64,000 nucleotides of DNA from Alphaproteobacteria bacterium (GCA_019233975.1 JAFALY010000031.1:1-64000); one strand, 5' to 3'. Shown: positions 47,981 to 58,179, counted from the first letter of the stretch. Notes: generated by a model not told the origin, from the letters alone. Made by a program: numbers and translations.

Positions 47981-49969
47981 ATGACCATAGCAGACGACGG
48001 GAAAAATCCAAACCTTTCAAAGAGGCTGCAGCAATCCGCCGACGCCGTTGCCGCGCTGCGGAAAGCCATGGAACAAAAGCTGGCTGAACAAACCCCTCGC
48101 GCAGCCCAACCCGCACAGAAACAGCAACCGAAACAATCAGAAACGGATAACACTCTGGACGAAGCCGTTGATGGCGCTCTGGCTAAACGCATGTCCGATC
48201 CGCTTGCCTGGTCGCAAATATTGATGCATGTGACAGAAAGATGTCAGGAAATTTTGATGTCCTACATCCAGCGCCACAAAGAACACCCCATTCCCCTGCC
48301 ACAACAATTTACGCCAACAAAGCTGCTGGACGCGTTTATAGAATTAAACAGCCGCATTTTGAACGACCCCAAACAGTTTGTGGATACCCAACTGGCCCTT
48401 TGGCAAGGCTATACGCAAATATGGCAAAGCGCCCTGGCGCGAATGCAAGGCAAGACAGTCAGCGATTACGTCAACGCACCCGTGTTTGATCGTCGTTTTA
48501 AAGATAAGGAATGGCAGCAGAACTGGATCTTCGATTATCTGAAACAGCTCTACCTGCTGACTAGCCAGAAAATGTATGGCTGGGTGAAGGAAGAATCCTC
48601 CAAACTTGACCCAACGCTGGCCCGCAAAGTGGAATTCTATACACGGCAAATGGGGGACGCACTGGCCCCCAGTAATTTCTGGATGACCAACCCCGAAGTG
48701 CTCCGCGCCATGTTCCAGAGCAACGGCGAAAGCCTGATCAAGGGATTTGAGAATTTCATTGGTGATCTGGAACGCGGCCACGGTGAGCTGCGTATCAGCA
48801 TGACAGACGCAACCGCCTTTTCGATAGGCGACAACATTGCCATGACGCCGGGCCGTATCGTTTACCAGAACCAGTTGATGCAATTGATCCAGTACGCACC
48901 GCAAACATCAGATGTTTATGCCGTACCTGTGCTGATTATTCCACCCTGGATCAACAAATTTTATATTCTGGATTTGCGCGAGAATAACTCGCTTATCCGC
49001 TATCTGCTCAATCAGGGGTTTACCGTCTTTTGCGTTTCGTGGGTAAATCCGGACGCCAAGCTGGCTCTCACCAACTTTGATGACTATATGGTAGACGGTC
49101 CGCTGGCTGCCCTGCGTGAAATCAAGCGCATAACGGGCGCAGCAGAAGTTAACGCGGTCGGCTATTGCATTGGTGGTACGTTATTGGCCAGCACGCTTGG
49201 CTGGCTGGCGGCACAACCCGCACCCGCGACCGATCTAACTACTGTTAAAAGCGCCACCTATTTTGTAACGCTGGTTGATTTTTCGGACCCCGGCGATATC
49301 GGTGTTTTCATCGACGATGACTTGATTAAATACGTCGAAGATAAAATGGCACGCCAAGGTTATATGGACGCCGCGACCATGGCGACCGTTTTCAACCTGC
49401 TGCGCTCAAACGACCTTATCTGGTCTTATGTCGTCAACAATTACCTGCTCGGCAAAGACCCGGCGCCGTTTGACATTCTGTACTGGAATTCAGACTCGAC
49501 CAACCTGCCGGCGGTGATGCAAAGCTATTACCTGCGCAATATGTATTTGCTGAACAGGCTGCGCATGCCGGGCGGCATAACGCTTAAGGGCACGCCCGTG
49601 GATGTCCGCAAGATCCAAACGCCTACCTACTTGCTATCCACACGCGATGACCACATTGCGCCATGGCGCACAACCTATCAGGCAACACAACTGTATAGCG
49701 GCAACGTGACCTTCACACTTGCTGGTTCAGGCCATATTGCGGGGGTTATCAATCCGCCCTCCGTTAATAAATACGGCTATTGGACTAACGAGACATGCCC
49801 GAGCGAGCCGGAACAGTGGTTGAAGGCAGCAGAAGAACATAAAGGTTCTTGGTGGCCACACTGGGCCAATTGGCTAGGCCAATATGGCGGCGAGAAAGTA
49901 CCGCCAAGGCAACCCCCTGAGGGGCTGGAACCCGCCCCCGGCAGCTATGTTAAGGTCAGAGCTGTTTAA
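47981..49969 (+). CDS. phaC: Class I poly(3-hydroxyalkanoate) synthase
   Basis: A 662-residue polymerase that makes PHA storage granules from hydroxyacyl-CoA. The lipase-like box is GYCIGG with nucleophile Cys396. The triad is completed by Asp557 and His585; their spacing (161 and 28) equals that of the Ralstonia enzyme (Cys319, Asp480, His508). The N-terminal 60 residues are a polar, Gln/Ala-rich extension. phaA, phaB, phaR and phasins are not in the window. Confidence 0.96.
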   Translation: MTIADDGKNPNLSKRLQQSADAVAALRKAMEQKLAEQTPRAAQPAQKQQPKQSETDNTLDEAVDGALAKRMSDPLAWSQILMHVTERCQEILMSYIQRHKEHPIPLPQQFTPTKLLDAFIELNSRILNDPKQFVDTQLALWQGYTQIWQSALARMQGKTVSDYVNAPVFDRRFKDKEWQQNWIFDYLKQLYLLTSQKMYGWVKEESSKLDPTLARKVEFYTRQMGDALAPSNFWMTNPEVLRAMFQSNGESLIKGFENFIGDLERGHGELRISMTDATAFSIGDNIAMTPGRIVYQNQLMQLIQYAPQTSDVYAVPVLIIPPWINKFYILDLRENNSLIRYLLNQGFTVFCVSWVNPDAKLALTNFDDYMVDGPLAALREIKRITGAAEVNAVGYCIGGTLLASTLGWLAAQPAPATDLTTVKSATYFVTLVDFSDPGDIGVFIDDDLIKYVEDKMARQGYMDAATMATVFNLLRSNDLIWSYVVNNYLLGKDPAPFDILYWNSDSTNLPAVMQSYYLRNMYLLNRLRMPGGITLKGTPVDVRKIQTPTYLLSTRDDHIAPWRTTYQATQLYSGNVTFTLAGSGHIAGVINPPSVNKYGYWTNETCPSEPEQWLKAAEEHKGSWWPHWANWLGQYGGEKVPPRQPPEGLEPAPGSYVKVRAV

Positions 49970-49972
49970 TCC

Positions 49973-50002
49973 TTGGCAAATAACCCTTTTTGCCAATTGG
50001 CA
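49973..50002. repeat. Triple TTGGCA-type half-sites upstream of rmlD
   Basis: TTGGCAA (49973-49979) is inverted as TTGCCAA (49990-49996), and the latter overlaps a perfect 12-bp palindrome TGCCAATTGGCA (49991-50002). The cluster lies 56-85 bp upstream of the rmlD ATG and just after phaC. It could be a regulator site; termination is less likely as there is no U tract after the stem. Confidence 0.4.
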
Positions 50003-50057
50003 GCCCATATTCCGGCGGCTATGATGCGTGCGGATATACAGAGTCAGGTGTGTAGGC

Positions 50058-50990
50058 ATGTCTCAGAAAACTAAACGCGTTCTTCTAATTGGCGGCAGCG
50101 GTCAGGTAGGGCAAGCCCTGCGCGCAGAGCCCTTGCCTGAAAATTGGGTATTTGCCGCTCCGCCGCGGGCCGAGTGCGACCTGACCGATCACGCCCAGGT
50201 GCAGGCCAGTATCAATAATTTTAAGCCTGACATCATCATCAACACCGCGTCCATGACCAATGTGGATGCATGCGAGAAAGATTCGGACTCCGCCGTTGCC
50301 GCCAACTTCGAAGGGCCTGCCAATCTGGCCGCGCAATGCTGCCACCGTGATATTCCGCTTATTCACCTGTCGACCGATTATGTTTTTGACGGCGCTGACG
50401 GGTCGCGTCCCTATACGCCTGATGACCCGATGAATCCATTGTGTCATTACGCCAACACCAAGATGATGGGCGAAGAGTCCATTCGCCATGAAATGGCGTG
50501 GCATGTCATTTTGCGCGTGGCGTCCGTCTACAGCACCTATGGCACAAATATTTTCTCAAAATTGCTGACGGCCATAGAAACCAAAGATGAGTTGCGCATG
50601 GTAACGGATCAGGTTGGATCGCCCACCTATGCGCCGGATATTGCCAAAGCGCTGATCCGTATTGTCGACGCCGTTATGGGTGGAAAATTCGACGCGTATG
50701 GAACGTTTCACTTTGCCGGCGATACGCCCATGACCCGTTACCAATTTGCGCAAGATATCATGCAGGCCTACGCCCCACATATACAACGCCTGCCAAAACT
50801 ATTTACCGCCGTCAGCAGCGACTTCCCCGGCTTTGCAACACGCCCCGCTTACTCCGTACTCGACAGCAGTAAGTTGGAACGCGTTTATGGCATTCCCGCA
50901 AGTTCATGGAAAAAGGGCCTTGCCGAAGCGATCGCCATGCATGTGGCTGCCCGCGATGCACGCAACGCCGACCAAGCACAATCAGCCTAA
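50058..50990 (+). CDS. rfbD: dTDP-4-dehydrorhamnose reductase
   Basis: A 310-residue SDR enzyme for the last step of dTDP-L-rhamnose synthesis. It shows the N-terminal GGSGQVGQAL NAD(P) loop, the STDYVFDG motif and the catalytic YANTK (Tyr-x-x-x-Lys). The ATG at 50058 (MSQKTK) is chosen; a GTG at 50028 would add 10 unlike residues. It is followed by rmlA, but rmlB and rmlC are missing from the window. Confidence 0.94.
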   Translation: MSQKTKRVLLIGGSGQVGQALRAEPLPENWVFAAPPRAECDLTDHAQVQASINNFKPDIIINTASMTNVDACEKDSDSAVAANFEGPANLAAQCCHRDIPLIHLSTDYVFDGADGSRPYTPDDPMNPLCHYANTKMMGEESIRHEMAWHVILRVASVYSTYGTNIFSKLLTAIETKDELRMVTDQVGSPTYAPDIAKALIRIVDAVMGGKFDAYGTFHFAGDTPMTRYQFAQDIMQAYAPHIQRLPKLFTAVSSDFPGFATRPAYSVLDSSKLERVYGIPASSWKKGLAEAIAMHVAARDARNADQAQSA

Positions 50991-50999
50991 GGAGTATTC

Positions 51000-51884
51000 A
51001 TGACCACCAAGAAAGGTATTATCTTGGCGGGCGGCAGCGGCACGCGCCTCTATCCCGCCACCAAGGCCGTCAGCAAGCAATTGATGCCCGTGCATGACAA
51101 GCCGATGATTTATTACCCGCTGTCGACCCTCATGCTATCGGGCATTCGCGATTTTCTGATCATCAGCACGCCGCGTGATTTACCCTTATTCGAAGGATTG
51201 CTGGGCGACGGCAGCCAGTGGGGCATTAATCTGAATTATACCATGCAGGCAGCACCGAATGGATTGGCTGAAGCCTTTATTTTAGGTGCCCCCTTTGTCG
51301 GCCGCGACAGTGTCGCCATGATTTTGGGTGACAATCTGTATTATGGTCAGGGCTTGAACGTTCTGCTGCCTGAAGTGGCGCAAAAAGAAAAGGGCGCCAC
51401 CACATTTGCCTACCGCGTCGCCAATCCGGAACAATATGGCGTCATCGCCTATAACGATCAGGGCGTTCCTGTTGACGTTGTAGAAAAGCCACCGGTTGCA
51501 CCGTCCAAATGGGCTGTCACAGGGCTATATTTTTATGACAATCAGGTTGTCGATATTGCCAAATCCCTGAAGCCATCCGCGCGCGGCGAATTGGAGATCA
51601 CAGACCTGAACCGCGTCTATCTGAAAAAGAATGAGATGGAAGTGATGCGCCTTGGCCGCGGCTACACATGGCTTGACACCGGCACGCATGAATCCTTGGC
51701 CTCAGCCAGTGACTTTGTCCGCATTCTGGAACAACGTCAGGGTTTGAAGCTCGGCTGCCCCGAAGAGATAGCTTTCGCCAACGGCTATATCGATGCCGAG
51801 CAAGTGTTAAAAATCGCAGGCCAGATGGGCAAAACGCCCTACGCCGCCTATTTGCGTGACCTTTTGGACCAAGATTATAAATGA
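51000..51884 (+). CDS. rfbA: Glucose-1-phosphate thymidylyltransferase
   Basis: A 294-residue nucleotidyltransferase for the first step of dTDP-rhamnose synthesis. GGSGTRLYPATKAVSKQLMP, the metal-binding LGDNLYYG and VEKPPVAPSKWAVTGLYFYD are typical. AAGGAG precedes the ATG by five bases. It overlaps the next gene by 4 bases (ATGA). Confidence 0.97.
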   Translation: MTTKKGIILAGGSGTRLYPATKAVSKQLMPVHDKPMIYYPLSTLMLSGIRDFLIISTPRDLPLFEGLLGDGSQWGINLNYTMQAAPNGLAEAFILGAPFVGRDSVAMILGDNLYYGQGLNVLLPEVAQKEKGATTFAYRVANPEQYGVIAYNDQGVPVDVVEKPPVAPSKWAVTGLYFYDNQVVDIAKSLKPSARGELEITDLNRVYLKKNEMEVMRLGRGYTWLDTGTHESLASASDFVRILEQRQGLKLGCPEEIAFANGYIDAEQVLKIAGQMGKTPYAAYLRDLLDQDYK

Positions 51885-52897
51885 CAATGCAGGACCTGCT
51901 GCCCCTCATCGCTATACTCAGCAGCCTTGGTGTAACGCTTATGCTGACGGGATATGTGAGAGGCGTTTTACTGAAGCATAAAATTCTGGACCAGCCGAAC
52001 GCACGAAGCTCGCACACTATTGCGGTGCCGCGCGGCGGGGGCTGGGCATTTCTGCCCACCCTGATTGCAGCCCTGTTGGCTCCGCTTGCCATCACCGCCA
52101 TCGCACCCATGCACCCTTATCTGCTGACCGGACTTATTTTGCTGGCGCTCATATCATGGGTGGACGACCGTTTCGATATCAGCGCCCGCATACGCCTCTG
52201 CCTGCACTTTGCGGCTGTGATCGTCGCTTTGTGCGATCTACCGAACCACGGCCTTATTTTTGCAGGTATGATCCCGGCATGGATTGACCACATTCTGGTT
52301 GTTGTCGGTTGGGTCTGGTTTATCAATCTGTACAATTTTATGGATGGCATCGACGGCATAACCGGCGTTGAAACCATAAGTCTGGCTGTTGGCCTTTGCC
52401 TGCTGGGTGATGCAACGGGCGTTCTGTCCACATCCGATCATACTATCTTTCTACTACTCATCGGCGGCTGCCTTGGTTTTCTGGCCTACAACTGGCATCC
52501 CGCCAAGATATTCATGGGTGATATCGGCAGCATCCCGCTTGGTTTCCTGACGGGGTTTGGGCTTTTGTCCCTGGCATCCAACGGGCATCTGGTCGCGGCA
52601 ATCATTCTGCCGCTTTACTACTTGGCCGACAGTGGCATCACCATAGCCAAGCGCGCCCTGCGTCGCGAAAAGATCTGGCAGGCGCATCGGCAACATTTCT
52701 ACCAACGCGCCACCACCGGCTGTGGGCGGCACGATAACGTGACCATGCGTATTGCTGCCGCTAATTTATTCCTGATAGTGCTATCCGTGTGGTCGCTCAA
52801 TCAACCCTTTGGCGCATTACTGGCTGCCTTGATCGTGGTTGCTCTTTTACTGTTTTGGATGCATACCAAATCTAAACAACAAGCCGCATCAACATGA
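51881..52897 (+). CDS. WecA/WbpL-type undecaprenyl-phosphate sugar-1-phosphate transferase
   Basis: A 338-residue polytopic enzyme of glycosyltransferase family 4 (about ten membrane segments). The Mg-binding Asp pair (SWVDDRFDIS, about residue 88), NFMDGIDGI (about 148-156) and FMGDIGSIPLG (about 207) are present. It loads the first sugar phosphate onto undecaprenyl phosphate for O-antigen or capsule synthesis. MraY is less likely, as no murein gene is adjacent. It overlaps both neighbours by 4 bases. Confidence 0.9.
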   Translation: MTMQDLLPLIAILSSLGVTLMLTGYVRGVLLKHKILDQPNARSSHTIAVPRGGGWAFLPTLIAALLAPLAITAIAPMHPYLLTGLILLALISWVDDRFDISARIRLCLHFAAVIVALCDLPNHGLIFAGMIPAWIDHILVVVGWVWFINLYNFMDGIDGITGVETISLAVGLCLLGDATGVLSTSDHTIFLLLIGGCLGFLAYNWHPAKIFMGDIGSIPLGFLTGFGLLSLASNGHLVAAIILPLYYLADSGITIAKRALRREKIWQAHRQHFYQRATTGCGRHDNVTMRIAAANLFLIVLSVWSLNQPFGALLAALIVVALLLFWMHTKSKQQAAST

Positions 52898-54819
52898 AAC
52901 GTTTGCTTTCTTTTATAAAATTAAACCGGCGGTCGCTGGCCATGCTGCACGACACATTTGTGGCTGCCTTGGCGTATATCATTGCGCTGTATCTGCGCAT
53001 GGGCGATGACATAGCAACATTGTCATTCGCCACCATTCTGACATCCACCGCCATATTCACCGCCACCTGCGCCAGCATATTTTGGCTGAGCGGACTGTAT
53101 CGCAGCATTTGGGCTTTCGCCTCGCTCCGCGACCTGACTGAAATCCTGCGCGCCTCTACTATTGCGACAGTCACTTTTGTAATCATCGCCTTCCTGCTGA
53201 CCCGCCTTGAAGGTGTGCCGCGTACCGTACCCTTTATTACATGGTTTATTATGATGGCGGGGCTCGGTGGTTCACGCATGGCCTTCCGCCTATGGCGCGA
53301 AAAACGCCTGAGCACCCTATGGCAACGTTCCGGCGGCGGGCGTGTCAATGTCCTGCTGGTCGGCGCAGGCGATGAAGCGGATATTTTTATGCGTGCAATT
53401 TCAGCCAACCCGCAGGCCGCCTTTAACGTTGTCGGCATTGTTGGTGAAAATGACAAGCGCGTGGGGCGTTCCATTCACGGCGTTACGGTTCTGGGCACCC
53501 TTTATGAACTACCGGCTATTGTTGAAAAGCTACGTCATGATAATCGCGCACCAAGCAGGTTGATACTCACCCGCAATGTCAGCCGCTTTAACGGCGACCA
53601 TGTTACACAGTTGCTGGAACAGGCCTCCGCCCTTGGCCTCAACCTCTCACGCGTGCCGTCCCTCACCGAAATTCGTGATGATGTCAGCACGGCACTCACC
53701 ATGAAGGACCAACCGTTAGCCTTGGAAGATTTGCTGGGCCGTCCCGAAACCAAACTGAATCGCGAAGATATCAGCCGTTTAGTAAAAGGACGGCGCGTTT
53801 TGGTGACCGGCGCAGGCGGCACTATCGGCTCAGAATTAGTGCGTCAAATCGTGGCTCTGGCCCCCTCAGTGCTTATACTCTGTGAATTCAGCGAGTTTAA
53901 TCTCTATAAAATCGAGATGGAAATCCGCGAGTCCGTGCCGCAGCAGAACTTGCGTGGCTACATCACTGACGTGCGCGATGCTTTGCGCCTAAAGCAATTG
54001 TTTGACACAGAAAAACCTGAGCTAGTTTTCCATGCGGCGGCTATCAAGCATGTGCCGATTGCCGAAGACAATATACGCGAAACGATCCTGACCAATGTCG
54101 GCGGCACACGCAATGTTGCTGACTGCGCACTGGCGGCAGGCGCACTGGCTATGGTGGTTATATCAACGGATAAGGCCGTTAACCCACCAAATGTCATGGG
54201 CGCCACCAAACGCCTTGCCGAAATGTATTGCCAGTCACTGGATATCGCTAGTCCGGCAACGCGTTTCATTACCGTACGTTTCGGCAATGTGCTGGGCTCC
54301 ACCGGCTCTGTCGTACCCCGTTTTCAGGAACAGTTGGCCAAGGGCGGTCCGCTGACCGTCACGCATCCTGAAATCACACGCTATTTCATGACTGTGCATG
54401 AAGCGGTTGAGCTTGTCCTGCAAGCCTCAGCCCTTGGTACAGGCCCGAATGAGATACGCGGCAAGTTGCTGGTTCTGGATATGGGGCAACCCGTCAAGAT
54501 TGCCGACCTCGCCAGACAAATGATCCGTCTGGCCGGATACAAGCCGGATGAAGACATCAAGATTGTTTACACAGGGCTGCGTCCCGGTGAGAAACTATAC
54601 GAAGAACTGTTTGCGGATGCGGAATCCCTGATCCCCTCCGGCGCGGATGGCGTGCGGCTTGCCACGTCGCCTGTTGTCAACATTGAAACGCTGCGCGCGG
54701 AAATATCGGGTATGCTGCAACAGGCGCTACAGAAGGTAGACGATCAAACCGCCCTGTTGGCGCTTATGTCTTTGGTGCCTGAATTCGCCGCACAACGCGG
54801 CATTAAAAAAGCGTCCTAG
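52894..54819 (+). CDS. WbpM/CapD-type membrane nucleotide-sugar 4,6-dehydratase
   Basis: A 641-residue protein. Four N-terminal membrane helices (about 10-125) and a first Rossmann fold (VLLVGAGDEAD, about 150) lead to a C-terminal SDR domain (about 285-600). That domain has VTGAGGTIGSEL, FHAAAIKHVPIAEDN, and STDKAVNPPNVMGATKR, in which Met replaces the usual catalytic Tyr as in WbpM. Such enzymes make UDP-2-acetamido-2,6-dideoxy sugars for O-antigen. It is the last gene of the rfbD-rfbA-GT4 run, and its stop abuts the convergent LytM gene. Confidence 0.92.
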   Translation: MKRLLSFIKLNRRSLAMLHDTFVAALAYIIALYLRMGDDIATLSFATILTSTAIFTATCASIFWLSGLYRSIWAFASLRDLTEILRASTIATVTFVIIAFLLTRLEGVPRTVPFITWFIMMAGLGGSRMAFRLWREKRLSTLWQRSGGGRVNVLLVGAGDEADIFMRAISANPQAAFNVVGIVGENDKRVGRSIHGVTVLGTLYELPAIVEKLRHDNRAPSRLILTRNVSRFNGDHVTQLLEQASALGLNLSRVPSLTEIRDDVSTALTMKDQPLALEDLLGRPETKLNREDISRLVKGRRVLVTGAGGTIGSELVRQIVALAPSVLILCEFSEFNLYKIEMEIRESVPQQNLRGYITDVRDALRLKQLFDTEKPELVFHAAAIKHVPIAEDNIRETILTNVGGTRNVADCALAAGALAMVVISTDKAVNPPNVMGATKRLAEMYCQSLDIASPATRFITVRFGNVLGSTGSVVPRFQEQLAKGGPLTVTHPEITRYFMTVHEAVELVLQASALGTGPNEIRGKLLVLDMGQPVKIADLARQMIRLAGYKPDEDIKIVYTGLRPGEKLYEELFADAESLIPSGADGVRLATSPVVNIETLRAEISGMLQQALQKVDDQTALLALMSLVPEFAAQRGIKKAS

Positions 54820-55809
54820 TTATTTAATAACCCCAACAGGGTCCACTGGTTTGCCCTGATACCGCGTTTCAAAATGCAACTGCGGCGTCGTGGCACTGCC
54901 TGTCTTCCCGACGGTGCCGATCATGTCACCTTTTGCCACGACGGCGTCTTTACTGACCAGGACACGGTCCAGATAGGCATAGGCCGTTACCCAACCATCT
55001 TCATGCCGGATCAGGATCAGATTACCAAACCCCTTCATCTCATTCCCGGCATAAACGACAATACCGTTTGCCGCAGCCGAAACGGGTGACCCCTTAGGCG
55101 CGCCAATATTCACGCCGTCATTGTTAAGCCCCTGCCCTTTGGGGCCGAACCCGGACAAAGTCGGCCCTTTAATCGGCCACTGAATAGCGAAGCTTGGGGC
55201 CGCGATCGTCCCTGCACTTGCCGTTTGTGTAGCAGAAGCAGCCGATGCAGCAGGCGCGACAGACTGCGGTGCATTCGTCGCATATACGGGTGCAGACGCA
55301 GGTTGCGTCGCCACGCCTGCCTGTGCTGTACCCGCTGAAGAAGCGGACGACGCCCCACTGCCTGACAAAACAACAGGCGCGGCGGCTAAAGGCGCCGCCA
55401 TTACACCCGCAGGCACAATATTGTTGTCATGATTATTATCGGGCTTAGTCGGTGGCGGCAGTGGTTGCGCCTCGATCTTATCAAGATTGACCTTCTGAAC
55501 ATCGCCCGATGGGGCGGCAACCGGCACAGGAGCGCTTTCGCCAGCAGCGGCAGGTAAAACCAATTGCTGACCGGCCTTGACGACAAAGGGCGCTTTCAGG
55601 TCATTCAGGACAATGATTTCGCGCATTGCCACATTATGGCTACGTGCAATCGTATAGGTATTTTCGTTCGGCTGTACCGTTATGGTGGGTCCGGCCATCA
55701 GACCGTTGCGTGACGGCAATTCTGCATCAGGCCCATGAAACATGGTACAGCTTGTCGCGGTCAGCAGCGCCGAGGCCAGAAGAAACCGTACGGTTAATCT
55801 ACCCAGCAT
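54820..55809 (-). CDS. LysM and degenerate M23 (LytM-factor) lipoprotein, NlpD/DipM-like
   Basis: A 329-residue lipoprotein. The signal ends in lipobox TATSC (Cys21), LysM lies at about 43-85, then a Pro/Ala/Ser-rich linker and a C-terminal M23 domain (about 205-329). The zinc site is incomplete: NNDGVNIGAP replaces the first His-x-x-x-Asp and AYAYLD replaces the HxH motif, leaving only the QLHFE His. It is therefore more likely an activator of cell-wall amidases, like EnvC/NlpD, than an active peptidase. The ATG at 55809 overlaps the serS stop by one base, which excludes a longer start inside serS. Confidence 0.88.
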   Translation of the reverse strand: MLGRLTVRFLLASALLTATSCTMFHGPDAELPSRNGLMAGPTITVQPNENTYTIARSHNVAMREIIVLNDLKAPFVVKAGQQLVLPAAAGESAPVPVAAPSGDVQKVNLDKIEAQPLPPPTKPDNNHDNNIVPAGVMAAPLAAAPVVLSGSGASSASSAGTAQAGVATQPASAPVYATNAPQSVAPAASAASATQTASAGTIAAPSFAIQWPIKGPTLSGFGPKGQGLNNDGVNIGAPKGSPVSAAANGIVVYAGNEMKGFGNLILIRHEDGWVTAYAYLDRVLVSKDAVVAKGDMIGTVGKTGSATTPQLHFETRYQGKPVDPVGVIK

Positions 55810-57080
55810 TACGCGGCCTCTATCTTTGTTAGGCCGTTCATATAAGGCTGCAACACCGCCGGAATGGCAATCGATCCATCCGGCTGCTGATAGTTCTCCA
55901 TAATCGCGATCAGGCAACGACCAACTGCAACGCCAGAGCCATTCAGCGTGTGCACAAACTCCGTTGCCTTTTCACCCGCCGCACGGCAACGCGCATTCAT
56001 GCGCCGCGCCTGAAAATCACCACAGTTCGAACAACTGGAGATTTCACGATACATGTTTTGTCCGGGCAGCCAGACTTCCAGATCATAGGTCTTGCGTGAA
56101 GCAAACCCCATGTCGCCCGCGCACAGAACAATGGTGCGGAACGGCAGCTCCAACCGTTTCAACACTGTTTCAGCGCAGTCCGTCATGCGTTCATGTTCGG
56201 CGTTTGACTCTTCTGGCGCCGTAATGCTGACCATTTCCACCTTGTAAAACTGGTGCTGGCGCAACATGCCACGCGTATCGCGCCCGGCTGATCCCGCTTC
56301 GGAACGGAAGCAAGGCGTGCGCGCCGTCATACGCAGCGGCAGTTTCTCTTTTTCAATAATATCGCCATTCACGACATTGGTCAGGGGTACTTCCGCCGTC
56401 GGGATCAGCCACAGACCGGTTGTCGTCTGAAACAGATCTTCTTTGAACTTCGGCAATTGGCCCACGCCATATTCCGCTTCGTCACGCACCATCAACGGTG
56501 GAGAAACTTCTTTATAGCCATATTCCTGCGTCAGCATATCGAGCATGAAGTTGCCCAACGCGCGTTCAAGCCGCGCCAACGCACCGGACAAAATAGTAAA
56601 ACGCGCACCCGACAATTTTGCCGCCGTGTTAAAATCCATCAGTCCCAGTTTTTCGCCCAAATCAAAATGCTCCTGGGCTGAATTGATACGCGGCGGTTCG
56701 CGGAAGCGGCGCACTTCAACATTGCCATGTTCATCCTTACCGTCCGGCACATCGGCAGCAGGAATGTTTGGCAGCACATCCAGCAAAGCCTTCAGACGCT
56801 CACCAAGTTCACGTTCGCTTTCTTCCAGTGCCGTCATCTTATCTTTGATAGACGCAACCTCCTGCATCAGAGCGTCCGCATCGCCACCCGTACGTTTGAC
56901 CTCACCGATTTTGCGCGACACGTCGTTACGCTTGGCCTGCAATTCCTGTAGAGAGGTTTGCGTCGCACGACGTTCAGCATCAAAAGCCAGAATTTCAGGC
57001 GAGACTGTCGAAAGACCGCGACGGGCCAACCCTTTATCAAAGGCTTCGGGATTTTCGCGAATAAAACGGATATCGTGCAT
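55809..57080 (-). CDS. serS: Seryl-tRNA synthetase
   Basis: A 423-residue class II synthetase. It has an N-terminal coiled-coil arm for the tRNA-Ser long variable loop (about 25-105), motif 2 [21 protein letters not shown] and motif 3 [19 protein letters not shown]. It is part of the tatABC-serS-LytM run; the 44 bases to tatC hold no terminator. Confidence 0.98.
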   Translation of the reverse strand: MHDIRFIRENPEAFDKGLARRGLSTVSPEILAFDAERRATQTSLQELQAKRNDVSRKIGEVKRTGGDADALMQEVASIKDKMTALEESERELGERLKALLDVLPNIPAADVPDGKDEHGNVEVRRFREPPRINSAQEHFDLGEKLGLMDFNTAAKLSGARFTILSGALARLERALGNFMLDMLTQEYGYKEVSPPLMVRDEAEYGVGQLPKFKEDLFQTTTGLWLIPTAEVPLTNVVNGDIIEKEKLPLRMTARTPCFRSEAGSAGRDTRGMLRQHQFYKVEMVSITAPEESNAEHERMTDCAETVLKRLELPFRTIVLCAGDMGFASRKTYDLEVWLPGQNMYREISSCSNCGDFQARRMNARCRAAGEKATEFVHTLNGSGVAVGRCLIAIMENYQQPDGSIAIPAVLQPYMNGLTKIEAA

Positions 57081-57124
57081 GGCAGGCCTTGAAAACGACG
57101 GTAAGGCCCTGACTATAAAACGCT

Positions 57125-57940
57125 TTAAGCCACAGGTCCAGCCACGCCGTCATCGTTTTGCACGCTTTCCGGTTTCTTTTTCTGCACCCAGCGTGCGCCC
57201 CATATGGCCATTTCATACAGAAGCATCATAGGCAGCGCGAGACTGAGCTGACTAAATACGTCCGGCGGGGTCAATATGGCTGCGGCGATGAAGATCAACA
57301 CAACCGCATAGCGCCGAAAAGCAACCAGCTGGACAGCAGATACCAGTCCGATACGCGCCAGCAGAACAAGAATAACCGGTAATTCAAACGCGATACCAAA
57401 GGCAAAAATCACGGTCATGGACAGGTTCAAATACTCACTGACCCGCGCCTCCAACTGTATGGGTAAAGCTCCCGCATGCCCTGCGGCCTCAAAACTCAGA
57501 AAAAACTTCCACGCCAAGGGAAACACCAGATAGTAGGCCATGGCTGCGCCCATAATAAAAAACACAGGCGTCGCGATCAGAAACGGCAGAAAAGCCTTCT
57601 TTTCTTCCTTGTACAGACCGGGGGCCACAAACATCCACATCTGAGAGGCAACAACAGGAAATGCCAAAAAGCATCCCGTCCATAAAGACAGTTTGATGTA
57701 GGTAATAAACGCCTCGGTCAGTCCGGTGTATATCAGGCGGCGATGCTCACCCTCCGTCACCTGCGCCAGCGGCGCCACCAAAAAATTATAGATATCAGCC
57801 GCAAAAAAATAGCTGATGCAGAAACCAACGATGATTGCCAGCAAGCTATAGATCAGGCGTTGCCGCAGTTCGACAAGGTGTGCCAGCAAGGGCTGCCGCG
57901 ACGGGTCCAGCCGTGTGTCGTCTGGCAGCACATCAGCCAT
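57125..57940 (-). CDS. tatC: Sec-independent protein translocase TatC
   Basis: A 271-residue polytopic receptor for twin-arginine signal peptides. It has six membrane helices and the conserved [16 protein letters not shown] start and [20 protein letters not shown] segment. The ATG at 57940 (MADVLP) is used; a longer frame runs into tatB. It overlaps tatB by 8 bases. Confidence 0.96.
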   Translation of the reverse strand: MADVLPDDTRLDPSRQPLLAHLVELRQRLIYSLLAIIVGFCISYFFAADIYNFLVAPLAQVTEGEHRRLIYTGLTEAFITYIKLSLWTGCFLAFPVVASQMWMFVAPGLYKEEKKAFLPFLIATPVFFIMGAAMAYYLVFPLAWKFFLSFEAAGHAGALPIQLEARVSEYLNLSMTVIFAFGIAFELPVILVLLARIGLVSAVQLVAFRRYAVVLIFIAAAILTPPDVFSQLSLALPMMLLYEMAIWGARWVQKKKPESVQNDDGVAGPVA

Positions 57941-58172
57941 TGGGCTTGCTTTCTTCGGCTTTCTTGGCGGCCTCTTCGCGCCGCAGCCGTTCCGCAACTT
58001 CCGTTTCATAGTTCAGCTGGTCGAGATTGCCTTTGACCTCTTGCACCATCCGACGAGCCTTACCGGTCCAACGGCCAAGCGCGTGCATGACTTTAGGCAA
58101 ATCTTTCGGGCCGATGGCGACCAGCGCCACGGCACCAATAACAATCAATTCAGGCCAGGCTATGTCGAGCAT
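57933..58172 (-). CDS. tatB: Twin-arginine translocase subunit TatB
   Basis: A 79-residue protein: a membrane helix at about 6-21 with the conserved Glu (MLDIAWPELIVIGAVALVAIG), then an amphipathic helix and a charged tail (RLRREEAAKKAEE). The ATG at 58172 begins the canonical MLDI sequence. Upstream codons in the same frame lie within tatA. Shorter than E. coli TatB, as is usual in this class. Confidence 0.93.
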   Translation of the reverse strand: MLDIAWPELIVIGAVALVAIGPKDLPKVMHALGRWTGKARRMVQEVKGNLDQLNYETEVAERLRREEAAKKAEESKPNG

Positions 58173-58179
58173 AGAGGGC

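Noticed and set aside
54819-54831. GTTATT-T-AATAAC inverted repeat between the dehydratase and LytM genes as a terminator
   Set aside because: The stem is short and AT-only and overlaps both stop codons, with no U tract; it is probably chance.
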